A stretch of 64,000 nt of DNA from Progne subis subis (lineage: Eukaryota; Chordata; Aves; Passeriformes; Hirundinidae): NCBI GenBank assembly GCA_022316685.1, contig JAKJHU010000187.1:1-64000 (forward strand), written 5' to 3'. The position numbers and the translations under genes are program-made. The notes under the pieces were generated by a model, which did not search any database, was not told the DNA's origin, and worked only from the letters and a program-made list of their open reading frames with translations. How positions within the stretch are numbered: position 1 is the stretch's first letter; the number at the start of each line of letters is the position of its first letter. Below, piece after piece: positions 33,101 through 46,900 of this stretch.

Positions 33101-34990
33101 TGGTGGAGGGGCTGCTCGGGGACATGGAGGCGGTGGCAGCCTCCATGCCACGGCTGCTGACGGACGCGGTCAGTTACAAGGTGAGTTCCTCACAGGCAGC
33201 AGCTCCCGGCTCGGCAGGAAGCGGGTGAGGGTGCCCGGTGTCCCCAGCCAGCCCCCGAGCTCTGCCCGTCCCTTCAGACGGCGCTGGAGGAGCAGGTGGA
33301 TCTCATGAGGATGCAGGAGAAGCTGATGTCGCTGGTGGTCAGCACCATGGCAGAAGGTGAAGAATTCAGTGCCAGCTTTGAGGAGCACTCCCCCCTGTGG
33401 CAGGAGAGCCCCGAGGAGTTCCTGCATCGCTTCCTCACCTTGGGCAGTGCCCCCGGGGAGGGGGAGGCAGAGCCACCGCCAGAGAAGCCCTTGGCGCCCG
33501 GGATACCGCCCCTGCAGCTCTTTCAACAGGAGGTGTGGCATGGGTGCCTTGAGATGTGCTGGGTGCTTGGGGTGCCCTAGAGGAGGTGCCAGCCGCAGAC
33601 TATGACCCGTTCCTGTCCCTAGATCGACGCACTCGAGGCGCTGCATGAAGAGCTGACTGAGTTTGAGGAAACCAAGGTGTTTGGGGGGTGGCTGCAGAGT
33701 GACTGCCGCCCCTTCAAGAAGGCGCTGCTGGCTGCCATCAAGGGCCAGAGCCTGGTGCTCCGGCAGTACCTCACCCACCACGTCACCAGCAGGTAAGGGC
33801 TGGTGAGCCCTGGCGCAGGGACGGGCGCTCCCAGTGACTGAAGCCCGGCTAAGCCGAGGCACAGGCACCACGGTGTGCCAGGGCAGGGCTGACCCAGGGA
33901 GACAGCTCTGAAAGTGCAGGTTCCAGGCACCTTCAGGGGTGAGTTTCTGGAGGGTCATGCCCTGCAGAGCGAGCCCCAAGCCCCAGGGACACCTGGTGAG
34001 CACCATTGTCCTCTCAGTCTCCAGGAGTTGCAGGATTTCATCAAGGAGTCCACTGCCGGCTTGAGTAAACCTCTGGAGGAGGGAGACTATGAAGGGCTGG
34101 TGGCCGTGATGGGCCACCTGGCGAGGGTCAGGGAGAGGCAGGAGGCCACTGATGTCATGTTTGAGCCCTTGAAGGAGACAGTTGCGGTGCTCAAGACTTA
34201 CGGGGACAAGATGCCAGAGGAGATCCACCTGCTGCTCAAGGTAGGCTGCTGGGGGTGTAGGGAGCTGGAGAGGGGCTCCCTGGGGCCAGGCTGGTGACCC
34301 CACATGGTGCCCGCTGCAGAAACTGCCCGAGCACTGGGAGAACAACAAGAGGCTGTGCCTGCGCGTGGCGGATAACGCGGCGCCCCTGCAAGCCGCCGAG
34401 GCCGCCATCCTCCGCAAGAAGTGCCAGGACTTCGAGGTGCCCGCCTGGGAGGGAGGCAGCTCCTCGGCACCTCTGGGAGGACTCTGCTGCTCCTCCCAGC
34501 CTCAGGGTCCTGGCTGCCCTCATAAGCCCCATCCTCCAACACAGGTCCAGCAGTCCGCCTTCCGGGAGAGTTTCAAGGGAAAAGCCCCTTTCTCATACAC
34601 AGAACCAGACCCCTACAAGTCACTGAACAGGGTAAGGAAGGGGAGGACACCAGGGCCACTGCTGTCCCCACTGGCGCTGCCTGGCCACACTGGATGCTGG
34701 GGAGGGGCAGCCACTTCCAGGTCTGGCTCCAGCTCCCAGGCTGACAGGAAGGGTCTGGCCCTGCAGCAGGGACAGAGCCCCTGCTGGAATAGAGGCACAC
34801 CGTCCCTGGCTGACACCCTTTCCTTTCCTCCATGCAGGAACACAAGAGCATCGTGGCCTTGGAGAAGGAAATGGAAGCCCTGGCTACCTCAGCTGCACTG
34901 TTTGAGGTGTCGGTCCCAGAGTACAAACAGCTTAAAAGGTGTCGCAAGGAGCTGCGCCTGCTGAAGGAGCTCTGGGACATGGTCACCCTG
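27130..34990 (+). other. DNAH17: DNAH17 exons 1-24: N-terminal tail (DHC_N1)
   Basis: Exons 27130-27474, 28148-28341, 28595-28787, 28879-28978, 29056-29141, 29288-29413, 29666-29821, 29899-29982, 30285-30452, 30702-30818, 30928-31196, 31313-31508, 31604-31750, 31987-32095, 32237-32340, 32435-32575, 32682-32825, 32998-33180, 33278-33532, 33623-33792, 34018-34240, 34320-34436, 34545-34631, 34838-34990 encode about residues 1-1289. The tail holds intermediate chains and dimerises with the other heavy chains of the arm. Conserved anchors are [18 protein letters not shown] (exon 11) and [10 protein letters not shown] (exon 13). It diverges more from human than the motor does, as is usual for dyneins. 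The intron after 31750 has a GC donor, and the acceptor of exon 14 lies in a 36-bp duplication. Confidence 0.9.
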
Positions 34991-37900
34991 GTATGTATGT
35001 GCTGTGGTCTGGGAGCCAGGGCACAGCGCCCAACGCTGCTCCCAGGCAAGGGCTGGACAGCAGGCTGCTCTTGCAGCCAAAGGTGCAGAGCTGTTGCAGC
35101 TTCTCAGAGAGCTCAGTGCCATCAGAGGGAGGATGAGACAAGGGGCAGGTTACATCTGAAGCAGGTCTGCATGGCATGTGCATGGGTGGGGGGCCCGGTG
35201 GGCACACAGGGTTTGTGGGCACTGGGCATGCTGCTCCTCTTCCCAGGCAGGAGTGCTTGTGCTAATCACCTGTTGTGAAAATGTATCCTGCCTCCAGGTG
35301 AACTTAAGCATCGCCTCCTGGAAAACAACCAGGTGGGCGGAGCTTAACGTTGAGGATATGGATATCGAGTGCAAGAAATTCGCTAAAGACATCCGGAGTT
35401 TGGATAAGGAGGTGAAGAGCTGGGACGCGTTCACGGGGCTGGACAGCAACATGAAGAACATGATGACGTCCCTGCGCTGCCGTGAGCGAGCTGCAGAACC
35501 CAGCCATCAGGGACCGGCACTGGCAGGAGCTCGTGCAGACAACCAAGGTGCTCCCAAGTCCTCCCACCCATCCCTGGCCCGGGAGGCTCCAGCCCCCGGC
35601 CCAGGAGGCTCCCAAGATTCACGCCCAGCATGGGAAGGGTGCCATTGGGTTTAAATCTGGCCTCGTGCAAACACCTGTGTAGGGTCTCTAAACGTGGCGT
35701 TAGTGAGCTGCTGGACTGCCTCTCTGTGGAGGGGAGTCCATGTCCCAACCACGCTGGTTCTGCTCCAGGTGGAATTCACCATGTCCGAGAGCACCACCCT
35801 CGCGGATCTGCTGCAGCTGAACCTGCACAAGTTTGAGGAGGAGGTTCGGGGCATTGTGGACAAAGCGTCAAAGGAGGCTGGGATGGAGAAGGTAAATGGG
35901 GCTCGGCTCCTCCCCTGCTTTGCTGAGACCCCTGTGCCAATGCGACGCTGTGGCTGTCAAGGGTTTGTGCCCCGGTTCCTGGGGCTGGAGCCCACAGGGA
36001 GCACAGTGAGCTTGTGGAGCCCATGCCTGGAGCAGGCGCCCCTCCGTCCTCCTGCTTCCCTGCCGGGGCTGGGCCCAGCACCACGGCATCCAGCTCATCC
36101 TCGTGCCACAACTGCAGGTGCTGAACGCCCTGGACACGACTTGGGCAACAATGGATTTTGAGTATGAGCCCCACGGCAGGACCCAGCTCCCACTGCTCAA
36201 GATGGATGAGGCGCTCATTGAGACGCTGGAGGACAACCAAATGCAGCTGCAGAATGTGCTGGCCTCCAAATACCGAGCCTTCTTCCTTCAGAGGGCACAG
36301 GCCTGGCAGCAGAAGCTGTCGACCAGTGACACTGTTATCAACATCTGGTTTGAGGTACAGAGGAAGTGGAGTCACCTGGAAACAATCTTCATAGCATCTG
36401 AAGACACACGCAGTCAACTGCCAGAGGAGTCGAAGAAATTTGATACCATTGACAAGGATTTCCGGGTGCGAAGCCCATTCCCCCTCTCCTTTTCCCTGCA
36501 GCTCTCTGCCAGGTCAGGTTGGCTGAAGTGTTTTTCCTCTCCAGGAACTAATGGCTAGTGCAGTACAAACTCCCAATGTGATTGAATGCACCAACAAGCC
36601 CGGGCTGCACACCCAGCTGGAAGAGCTGCAGGACAGGTAAGGGCCAAGTCATCCTGGAGAAGAGTTTGGGAGGCCAGAGGAAGAGGGTGATTCCCCTGAA
36701 GCATCAGCGAGACAAGGACGGAGCAAAGAGAAAAACTGAAATGCGGGGGTTAATGGAAGGTTTTTCTGTTTCCTGCCAGGCTGGCAGTCTGTGAGAAGGC
36801 CTTGGCTGAATACCTTGAGACCAAAAGACTGGCTTTTCCCCGGTTCTATTTTGTTTCCTCTGCGGACCTACTGGATATTTTATCGAAGGGGACCGAGCCC
36901 GTTGAGGTATAGGCTGTGTGTGAGCATGAGGATGAGTCCTGTGCCATTTCCCTGCACTTGTTTGAGCAGTTTTTGAACATTTTTCACTCTCATGGGCAAA
37001 ACACCATCCCTGATACCCCTTCCTGGGGGAGCAGTGCACAGGGAGCACCCAGGGGTAGATCCAATTGCTGACCACACCTCACGCGTGCAGCGGATCCTGA
37101 CAGTGGCTGTGCCTCTGCTCTCAGGTGTCCCGGCACTTGACAAAGCTGTTCGACAGTTTGGCCAAGCTGGAGTTCCTGCAGGGCTCAGACGAAAAGCCTC
37201 AGAAGATTGCCCACGGGATGTTCAGCCGGGACGGGGAGTACGTGCCCTTCGATGCAGACTGTGACCTGTCCGGCCAGGTCAGCTGGAGACTGCAGGCTGG
37301 GGCGGGGAGCAGATTGAGGATGGGGATGAAGCTTTTGCTGGTTGTGTGCTAACAGCCTGGCAGGAGTATAAAAATACAATTACAAAGATTTTTGGCCAAA
37401 ACCCCCAGGAACGGCACCTGCATTGTAGCTACAGAGCAGCAGAGTCATGTGAACCTGCTCAGCCTCACAGTCCCTCGAGGGCTGCAGAGTGGTTCCACCT
37501 TGGCTGTGTGCCCTCAGACCACCCCTCATCGCATCCCTTGGGCTGTGCCCTGCAGGACCAGCACCAGACTCTCTCCTGTGGCGTACCGCCATGTGCACGG
37601 GGCGGTTTGTGCAGCCTGGGTGGGCTGGGAGCGCTGGCTCAGCTCTGGTGGAATGTGATCCTGCAGGTGGAGGTCTGGCTGAACCGGCTGCTGGAGTGCA
37701 TGCGCTCCACGCTGCGCAGCCTCATCCCCGTGGCCCTGGGCACCTACGAGGACAAGCCACGGGAGGAGTGGGTGTTTGACTACCCAGCACAGGTGGGTGC
37801 TGCCGCACGGGGCCAGGCTGAGCCGACTCTGAGAGGGACAGAGACCCCGGGCAGGCATGGGCGCCCGCCCTGAGCCACAGCAGGTTCCTCTTCATGGCCG

Positions 37901-40900
37901 TGTTGTCCCCGTGGTCTGCTGCAGATCGCTCTCACGTGCACCCAGATCGCCTGGACCTCAGAGGTTGGTGTTGCCTTTGCGAGTCTGGAGAAAGGTTATG
38001 AGAACGCCCTGAAGGATTATAACAAAAAGCAGGTTGGCATCATCCGCACCTGACCCGGAGCCAGCCCGAGCCTCTCTGCCAGGCCAGGGGTCATCGAGAG
38101 GTGGACAAATGAGGGCCTCGCCTCCATGTCCATTATTTCTGTCCTTCCCCAGATAGCCCGGCTGAATGCCCTGATTTCCCTGCTCCTTGGGAACCTGAGC
38201 GCTGGAGACAGAATGAAGATCATGACAATCTGTACTATTGATGTCCATGCAAGGGACGTCGTGGCCAAAATGATCCAAACAAAGGTATTTGGTACCAGAG
38301 GGGATTTTTGCTGCAGCATCTCTCAGAACTTTGGAGCACAAATTTCCTGTCATTCTATTACTTTCGGGACAGGCACCTCTGTGGGTGGGTGTGGACTGGG
38401 CTGGGCGGTGAGGAGGGATGATACTCCGGCACCCCGGCACGGCCCCGGGACCCCTTTGCACAGTGTCCTTGTCTGGGAGGTGGCAGACGGTCCCGGGGCG
38501 CGGGTGTGTCGCTGTCCCAGCGGGCCAGGGCGGGCAGTGCCTCTGCCCCACCGCCAGCTGCCCCGCAGGTGGAGAGCTCCCAGGCATTTGCCTGGCAGTC
38601 CCAGCTCCGGCACCGCTGGGATGACGGGGAGAAGCACTGCTTCGCCAACATCTGCGACGCTCAGCTCCTGTACGCCTACGAGTACCTGGGGAACACCCCC
38701 CGCCTGGTCATCACCCCCCTGACGGACAGGTTGGGGCTTGGCTCCCCACACCTCCCCTGCCCCCGGCACTGTGGGCACGCCACGGGCCCCGCTGAGCCCC
38801 GGCGCCCTCCCTCCAGGTGCTACATCACCCTGACACAGTCCCTTCACCTCTACATGGGGGGAGCCCCCGCTGGCCCTGCAGGCACCGGCAAGACAGAGAC
38901 CACCAAGGACCTGGGCCGGGCCGTGGGCATCATGGTCTACGTGTTCAACTGCTCCGAGCAGATGGACTACAAGGTAGGGCACGGGACAACAGGATGGTGG
39001 CACTGAGGGGACAACCGTGGGGTCTCCAAGACAAGGGGACCCTGGGTTTGGGTCTGTGGGAGCCCAGGGGAGCCTCAGCAGTGGGGGGAATTTCTCCAGG
39101 GAAGAGCACAATCTGTAAGGCGTGAGCAGGTCTCAGCACTCGGGTTTTGTCACCAAATCCCCCACTGCAGCTGCCGGGAGGGATCGCAGTGCCTGAGCCC
39201 TGTCCCACTGCTCTGTTTCTCTCCAGTCCTGTGGGAACATCTACAAAGGACTTTCCCAGACAGGTGCCTGGGGCTGCTTCGACGAGTTCAATCGCATTTT
39301 GGTGGAGGTCCTGTCTGTCATTGCGGTGCAGGTGTGCGCTGTCCCCACCACCCCGTGGCACTGGGTGCCAAAGAGACTTCCCTACTCGTATCCTGGATGC
39401 TGCCCCAGTTAAACCCGACTCTCAGGACAGTTTGCTGCTGTTCTCTCCACTATATCCTGTTTGGACACAGGGTGGGGGTGGAAGCACAGCAGGGCAGGAG
39501 ATTTGGGCACGGTTAAACCTCACAGCCCAGCTGTGTCCCATCCTGGTGACCTGTCACCCCCCAGCTCTGCCATCACCTGGGACAGGGAGTTGGGGTGATT
39601 AGGAAGGAGCTGGTTTAAGGCCAGCTCTCCTGCTGCTGTGGCTTCAGCAAGATCTCAATATTATTCCTGGCACAGCCAAACCCTCAGGCTCACCTTGGGG
39701 AGCAGTCAGGGCCATCCAGGGCACCGGGCAGGGAGCTGGGAACTGCCAGCACCAACACCTCTGTTCACCTGGCAGGTGAAATGCATTCAAGATGCAATCC
39801 GTTCCAAGAAGAAAACATTCAACTTCCTCGGGGAGACCATCTCCCTGGTCCCATCGGTTGGGCTGTTCATCACCATGAACCCTGGTTACGCCGGGCGCAC
39901 AGAGCTGCCTGAGAATCTGAAAGCTCTGTTCAGGTGGGTCGGTGCCACCGCAGCACTTTCCTCCCTGCTGGCACTCACGTGCCACGTCCACAGCGTGACC
40001 TGAGCCAAGGGTGTTTGTGTGCACGGGTGGCCCTGGTGCGAGGGAGCCCCTGGCACCATCCTGGCACTCCCCAGAGGTGGCCAGGCGGGCTCCGCACGGG
40101 GGGTTGCCACCCTCAACTAAAAATCCAATTGAGAGTTGACAAAACAGGTGGTGGAGCACTGGAAGGGGAGGCAAAGAGATGCTGTGGGACCCCTGTCCTT
40201 GGTGAAACTCAGCCTGTGACTGCAGAAGGGCTGGTGTGCCCCAGTCTGGTGGAACAGGAGCCTCACTCGGAGAAGGAGCCTGGGCAGGAGACCCCAGCAA
40301 GTGTCACTGCAGCAACTGACTGTTTGTTACACTGGAGGCTTGGGGGCAAACCTCGGGAGCTGTGGGAGGGTAAGGACGTGGTTAGCAGCCTTGACAGCTG
40401 CAACTGCTCCTCCCCAGGCCCTGCGCTATGGTGGTCCCCGATTTTGAACTGATCTGCGAAATCATGCTTGTGGCAGAGGGGTTTCTCGATGCCAGGCTCC
40501 TGGCAAGAAAGTTCATCACTCTCTACACGCTCTGCAAGGAGCTGCTGTCCAAACAGGTAATTAACAATATCACACAGTGCTGTCTGTGAGAGGAAAGAGT
40601 CCATTTGATCACCAAACCTGACACACTGCAGTGGGATTGCGGGTGGTGACACACGGAGTGACGGTTCTGCACAGCTCAGGTCTATGGCTGGACAAGACCC
40701 ACTTCTACCTGGAGCATCATATGGCACCTTTCTGCCTTAAGGAAGGAATCAAGAAGCCCAAAAGCAGAATAGCATGGAATTGGTAATAGATTTTTAGAAT
40801 TAGAGTTAGAATTAGAATTAGGCCAGTTAAGGTGAGAGCATTCAGATATTATTCATTTCAAGAGAGGTGATTTACACTATAAACGTGTCTCCAAGAGGGA

Positions 40901-43900
40901 GGTCAGATTCCCAGTTCAAATCACCGCCATGACTGACAGAGGTTTTTCCTGTAAATAAGCTCAGTTTAGGTCCAGCCCAGCAGGTGCCGTGCGGATGACC
41001 CGGCTGGGGGCCGAGGCACAGGGTGATCCTCTGCAGTGCTGTTTGAAGCAGTTCTTCCTCACCAAAGTGAAATGGTGATTCTCTGCTCCCTGTCACAGGA
41101 CCACTACGACTGGGGGCTGCGGGCCATCAAGTCCGTGCTGGTGGTGGCAGGCTCCTTGAAGAGGGGGGACCCTGGCTCTGCAGAGGACCAGGTTCTGATG
41201 AGAGCTTTACGAGACTTCAATATCCCCAAGATCGTGACAGATGACTTGCCTGTGTTCTTGGGTCTGATTGGAGACCTGTTTCCAGCGCTGGACGTTCCCA
41301 GGAAGAGGGATCTCAACTTTGAGAAGGTGCAAGCCCCAAGCATGGCACCATTGCCAGCGATGTCCCAGTCCCTGCAGGATCCAGAGGCTGAATCTCTGGG
41401 GTTGGCCAGCTCATCTCCAGGGTCTTTCCAAGGCTGCTGGTGGCCAGTGCCTGCTCTCCTTCCCAGGTCATCCGTGAGTCTGTGCTGGAGCTGAAGCTGC
41501 AGGCAGAGGAGAACTTCGTGCTGAAGGTGGTGCAGCTGGAGGAGCTGCTACAAGTGCGACATTCCGTCTTTGTCGTCGGCAACGCGGGCTGCGGCAAGTC
41601 CCAGGTAGCGGCCAAACCACCCTGAGGATGTGGGGCCCCTCTGGGCTCAGCCCAGTGTCCCACGGCCCCCACAGCCTCTTGGTGAGGGCCCTCAGACCCT
41701 GGCTCTGGCAGAGGACAGCAGAGCAGCCATGGCCATGCCAGGCCCTCAGGCACTGTGTGTGCCAGACTGACCCACGCAGCTGAGCAGGTTTGGGATGCAC
41801 AGCTCAGGGGCTGCTCGAGACACCCACGAGCAGAGCAGGGACAGAGACAGAGAGCAGCCAGGGACACGCTCTCACAATGGATCCTGGGTGTGCTGTGGTG
41901 CCAGCAGGATGACAGGACAGGGCTGGCAGGGCCCGGGCTGCCACAAAGCCCCGTCCAGGAGCTGGCTCTGCAGAGGGGCTCAGGTGCTTTCCCAGAAGCA
42001 GTCCAGGTGGCAGCAGGGCTCCGTGCCCTGCCTCTGCAGGCAGCCAAAGGCTGTGGGATCGCCCTGCTGGGATCAGCACCTGTGGCAGCACCATCCTCTC
42101 TCCGCAGGTGCTGAAGTCTCTCAACAAGACGTACAAAAGGCTGAAGAGGAGGCCGGTCACTGTGGACCTCGACCCCAAGGCTGTGACCTGCGACGAGCTG
42201 TTTGGGATCATTCATCCAGCCACACGGGAATGGAAGGATGGTGAGACACCAATGCTGTGAGCTCAGTTTTTGGGATGTGAGATGGAATGGGAAGACTTTT
42301 CCTTGGGGCTCTTTCCCGGAGTGGGAGGGATAAGGAATATGTTTCATGGGAGCACCAGTCCCACATGCCCTCCAGCAAATGGCTGTGTGTGGAGAGGAAT
42401 AACCCGAGTCTCTCTGTGGGGCAGGTCTGTTCTCCACAGCAATGCGTGACCTGGCCAACATCACGCACGATGGGCCCAAGTGGATCATCCTCGATGGAGA
42501 CATTGATCCCATGTGGATCGAGTCCTTGAACACAGTCATGGATGACAATAAGGTTGGTGCCATCATACCCCAGGGGTTTTGCTCGCTTTTTATCTCGGGG
42601 AGACCAACTCCAGACATCCCTCACAATGAGCCACTTCCCCCAGGTTCTCACCTTGGCCAGCAATGAGCGCATCCCCCTCACTCCCACTATGCGGCTCATC
42701 TTCGAGATCAGCCACCTGCGGACAGCCACGCCGGCCACCGTGTCCCGGGCCGGAATCCTCTACATCAACCCCGCAGACCTGGGCTGGAACCCGTGAGCTG
42801 GGCAGGGATGGGATTGGATGGGATGGGCAGGGATGGGATGGGATGGCAGGGATGGGATGGGATGGGATGGGATGGGATGGGATGGGATGGGATGGGATGG
42901 GATGGGATGGGATGGGATGGGATGGGATGGGATGGGATGGGATGGGATGCTCACTGCAGCCCCGCTTGTCTCTCCCACAGCATTGTGTCCAGCTGGATCG
43001 AGACAAGGACAGTGAAGTCTGAGAAGGCCGCTTTGACCATCCTCTTTGACAAGTACCTGCCACCATGCCTGGAGAAGCTCAGGTCTGGGTTCAAGACAAT
43101 CACCCCTGTTCCTGAGGTCACGGCCATACAGACAGTTCTGTCCCTGCTAGAATGTTTCCTGACACCAAAGAACGTCCCAGCAGACTCACCCCGGGAGCAA
43201 TACGAGCTCTTCTTTGTCTTCGCCTGTATCTGGGCCTTTGGTGGGGCCTTGTACCAGGACCAGGTACAGCCACGGGACTGCCCGGCACCGGCCCAACCCC
43301 ACATCCCATCACATGTCTGGGGTCTCAGTGTCTGTGTTTTGTCCTCCAGCTAGTGGATCACCGCCAGCAGTTCAGCAAGTGGTGGCTGACAGAATTTAAA
43401 ACCATCAAGTTTCCTAATCAGGGGACAATTTTTGACTATTACATTCATCCAGAAAAAATGACATTCAATCCCTGGGATGAAAGAGTGCCAGAGTTTGAGC
43501 TCGACCCCGACATCCCCTTGCAGGTATTTCCCACAAGCGCTGTGTTTACATGATTGGTTTGACTATCGCTCCACAGCAATCCATGGAGCACCATCAGGAT
43601 TTGGACTGGTAGCACCCATCACACCCGATGGCTTCCTGTGGTTCCCTTTACGCCACAGACGCCTCACGCAAGGGCTCTGAGTTCCACATCTCCCTTACCT
43701 TCAGATTAACCTGCAGCTTCAGAGAGTCTCGCAAAGTAGCTGTGACCATTGCCTGAGTGCAAAATGTCCTTTAGCACTCTCTAAGTGTTTCCTACAGAGG
43801 CATCCTGGGGGGTTATCTAAGCTGTCAGGGGAAAGGGCGAGGAACTGTGGCTGTGGGGCAGTTCCAGGAACTGTCCATGTTGTTCTGTGTAATAACTTGG

Positions 43901-46900
43901 GTTTGGTCAGAAAGTCCTTAGAATAATAGAGCATGCAAGACAAGTTGCTTTAGAGAGGGACCAGGCTTGCGTGCGGAGAGCACAGCCTGTTGGAGCTGCC
44001 AGGAGTGCTGTGCAGGGCTCTGGCACGCTGCCCGCTGCCCCAACAGAGGATCCTGCCTCTGCCAGTGCCGGGGCAATGCAGGGACTGACAGTGCCTTTCC
44101 CCAGGCTGCCGTGGTGCACACCACAGAGACCATTCGCCTCCGCTACTTCATGGACCTGCTGATGGAGAAGCAGCGGCCAGTGATGCTGGTGGGGAATGCA
44201 GGGACGGGAAAGTCAGTCCTGATGTGGGACAAGCTGGAAGCACTCAGCACAGACGAGTATCTGGTGCAGTCTGTGCCCCTCAACTTCTACACAACCTCGG
44301 CCATGCTGCAGGGTAAGGCCAGCAGCTGGCCCCGCACCGGGCTGTGCCGCGGGGTCCTGCAGGGCCGACCCCTCACCCACCTACTCCTCTCGCTGCAGCC
44401 GTCCTTGAGAAACCCCTGGAGAAGAAATCAGGCAGAATTTTTGGCCCACCTGGCACCAGAAGGCTCATCTACTTCATCGATGACATGAACATGCCAGAAG
44501 TGGACAAGTACGGCACCGTGGCACCACACACACTTATCCGGCAGCACCTGGACCACGGGCACTGGTGGGTGCTGGAGGGGCGCAGCGTGATGGGGGAACC
44601 TGTCCCCATCCCTGGGGAAAGCGTCACAGCGCTGGTCCCTGCACAGGTACGACAGGAACAAGCTGACCCTGAAGGACATCCGCAATTGCCAGTACGTGGC
44701 CTGCATGAACCCGACCGCCGGCTCCTTCACCATCGACTCACGGCTGCAGGTGTGCAGGACCTGGCGGCAGGGCTCCACCTGCACACTCGCTCTCCAGAGG
44801 GCGGGATGAGGCAGGGGACCCCGCAGTGCCAGCTGGCTGCATCAGCCCCTTGTGAGGCACAGTGCCCGTGTCAATTTCTGCCCCTTTCTGCAGCGCCACT
44901 TCTGCGTCCTCGCCGTGTGCTTTCCCAGCCGGGAGGCTCTGCACACCGTGTACGGCACCATCCTGCAGCAGCACCTGGCCCGGCAGAGCGTGCCCGTGCC
45001 TCTCCAGAAGATGCAGCCCCAGCTGGTGGCAGCAGCGCTGGGTGAGTCTTTGCCACGCTGGGGTGGGACCAGCCCCTGGGGAAGGCAGGCTCAGGGGTCT
45101 CTGGGGACCTGGGCCCTGCTCAACCCCTGTCCTGCCAACAGCCCTGCACCAGAAGGTTGCCTCCAACTATCTGCCAACAGCCATCAAGTTCCACTACATC
45201 TTCAACCTGCGGGACCTCTCCAACATATTCCAGGTAATGGGAGAGCTGTTTGTTCTAAAATATCCTTATTCCTCCCTTTCCTCACCCCACCTCCCTGCAG
45301 AATACCATGTCCCTGAAAAGGCCTTGGCCTCTTCCCAGAGCAATCCTTTGCAATCAGCTAGAGCAGCACTAAAATTACCCTAAGGGCCGTGGGATTTGTT
45401 TGTCAGGGGCTGCTTTTCTCCACCCCCGAATGCCTGAAGACCCCTGTGGACTTGGTGCGTCTCTGGCTTCACGAAGCAGAGAGGGTGTATGGAGACAAGC
45501 TTGTCGACGAAGAGGATCAGTGCAGCTTCAAGAAGCTGCTGTCAGACATCTGCAAAGCCTCCTTTCAAGTAAGTTGTGCTGGAAAGTAGAGTGCTCCGTC
45601 CCAGTGGTGCCCCCAGGCGCCCCGCAGCTGAGCCCCACGGCTGGAATTGCCTCTCCCAGGACCTCAATGAAGATTTGATGTTCGCCAAGCCCAACATCTA
45701 CTGCCACTTTGCCCAGGGCATGGATGACTCCAAGTACATGCCAGTGGCAAGCTGGGCAGCTCTGAATAACCTGCTCGGGGAAGCCCTGGAGAGCTACAAT
45801 GAGGTGAACGCAGTGATGAATCTGGTGAGTGCCTGTGGCAGGCAGCTCCGCCCTGGAAAGGTGGGACGGTGGCATCGCACCGCTTGGTTGGGTTGGTGCC
45901 TTGTGGGGCACTCGCTGCTCTTTCTGCCCTGATGCAGAGCACTGAACTTTCCTCTCCTGTTTTCTTCAGGTGCTCTTTGAAGACGCAGTGTCTCACATCT
46001 GCAGAATTAGCCGGATCTTGGAGTCTCCTCGGGGCAACGCACTGCTGGTGGGGGTGGGAGGCAGTGGAAAGCAGAGCCTGGCACGGCTGGCAGCTCACAT
46101 CAGCAACCTGAGCGTGTTCCAGATCACGCTGAGGAAAGGCTACGGCATCCCAGACCTGAAGGTAGGAGCAGCTTTGGACCCTTGCTCAGTGCCACCTGCA
46201 GCGACGGTGCCTGGGTGGGCTCACGAGGCTCTGCTCTCCCTGTGACACTGCGTTTGCGCACGAGGATCTGCCCACAGGTGACACAGTGCTTCCCCGGCCA
46301 GGCATGGGCAGGAGCTACTGGTGACAGCAGGGGTGGTGGTGTGGGCAGCGCAGGGGCTGGACCTGTGCCTGGGCAGAGCACCTGGCACCAGCTCCTTCCC
46401 AAGGCTCCTTCCCAAGGCTCCCTTCCAGCTCTCCGGGTCACTTTGGAGAATACCTCCTGGGGGCTGCCTGGAGGGTGACAGTTTCTCTCTGTCCCAGCTG
46501 GACCTTGCTGCCCAGTACATCAAAGCAGCTGTGAAGAACATCCCCGGCGTGTTCCTGATGACAGACTCCCAGGTGGCTGAAGAATCATTCCTGGTTGTGA
46601 TCAATGATTTCTTGGCGTCCGGGGAAGTGCCAGGCCTCTTTCAGGATACTGACCTGGAAACCATCATTGCGTCCATGAGGCCTCAAGTGAAGTCCCTTGG
46701 ATTGGAGGACACAAAGGAAAACTGCTGGAAATTATTTATAGAAAAAGTCAGGCGCCAGTTAAAGGTGGGTGTTTGCTCTCCAGGTTGGTTTGTCTGTGCC
46801 CCTGATCTGCCTCATCCAAAACCTCTTTGTAACAGGCCACAGAACACGGAGGTTTCATCCCAGGATGGTGGATTTGGGCAAAAGGTGTTTTCAGAGACTC

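Noticed and set aside
33170..34417. Minus-strand open frame of 415 codons
   Set aside because: It is the antisense of conserved DNAH17 tail exons and their introns. Leu/Gln/His-rich content reflects the complementary codons.
42590..43353. Open frames of repeating Gly-Trp-Asp or Ser-His-Pro-Ile-Pro
   Set aside because: Products of the GGGAT pentamer array, which has no stop codon in any frame.
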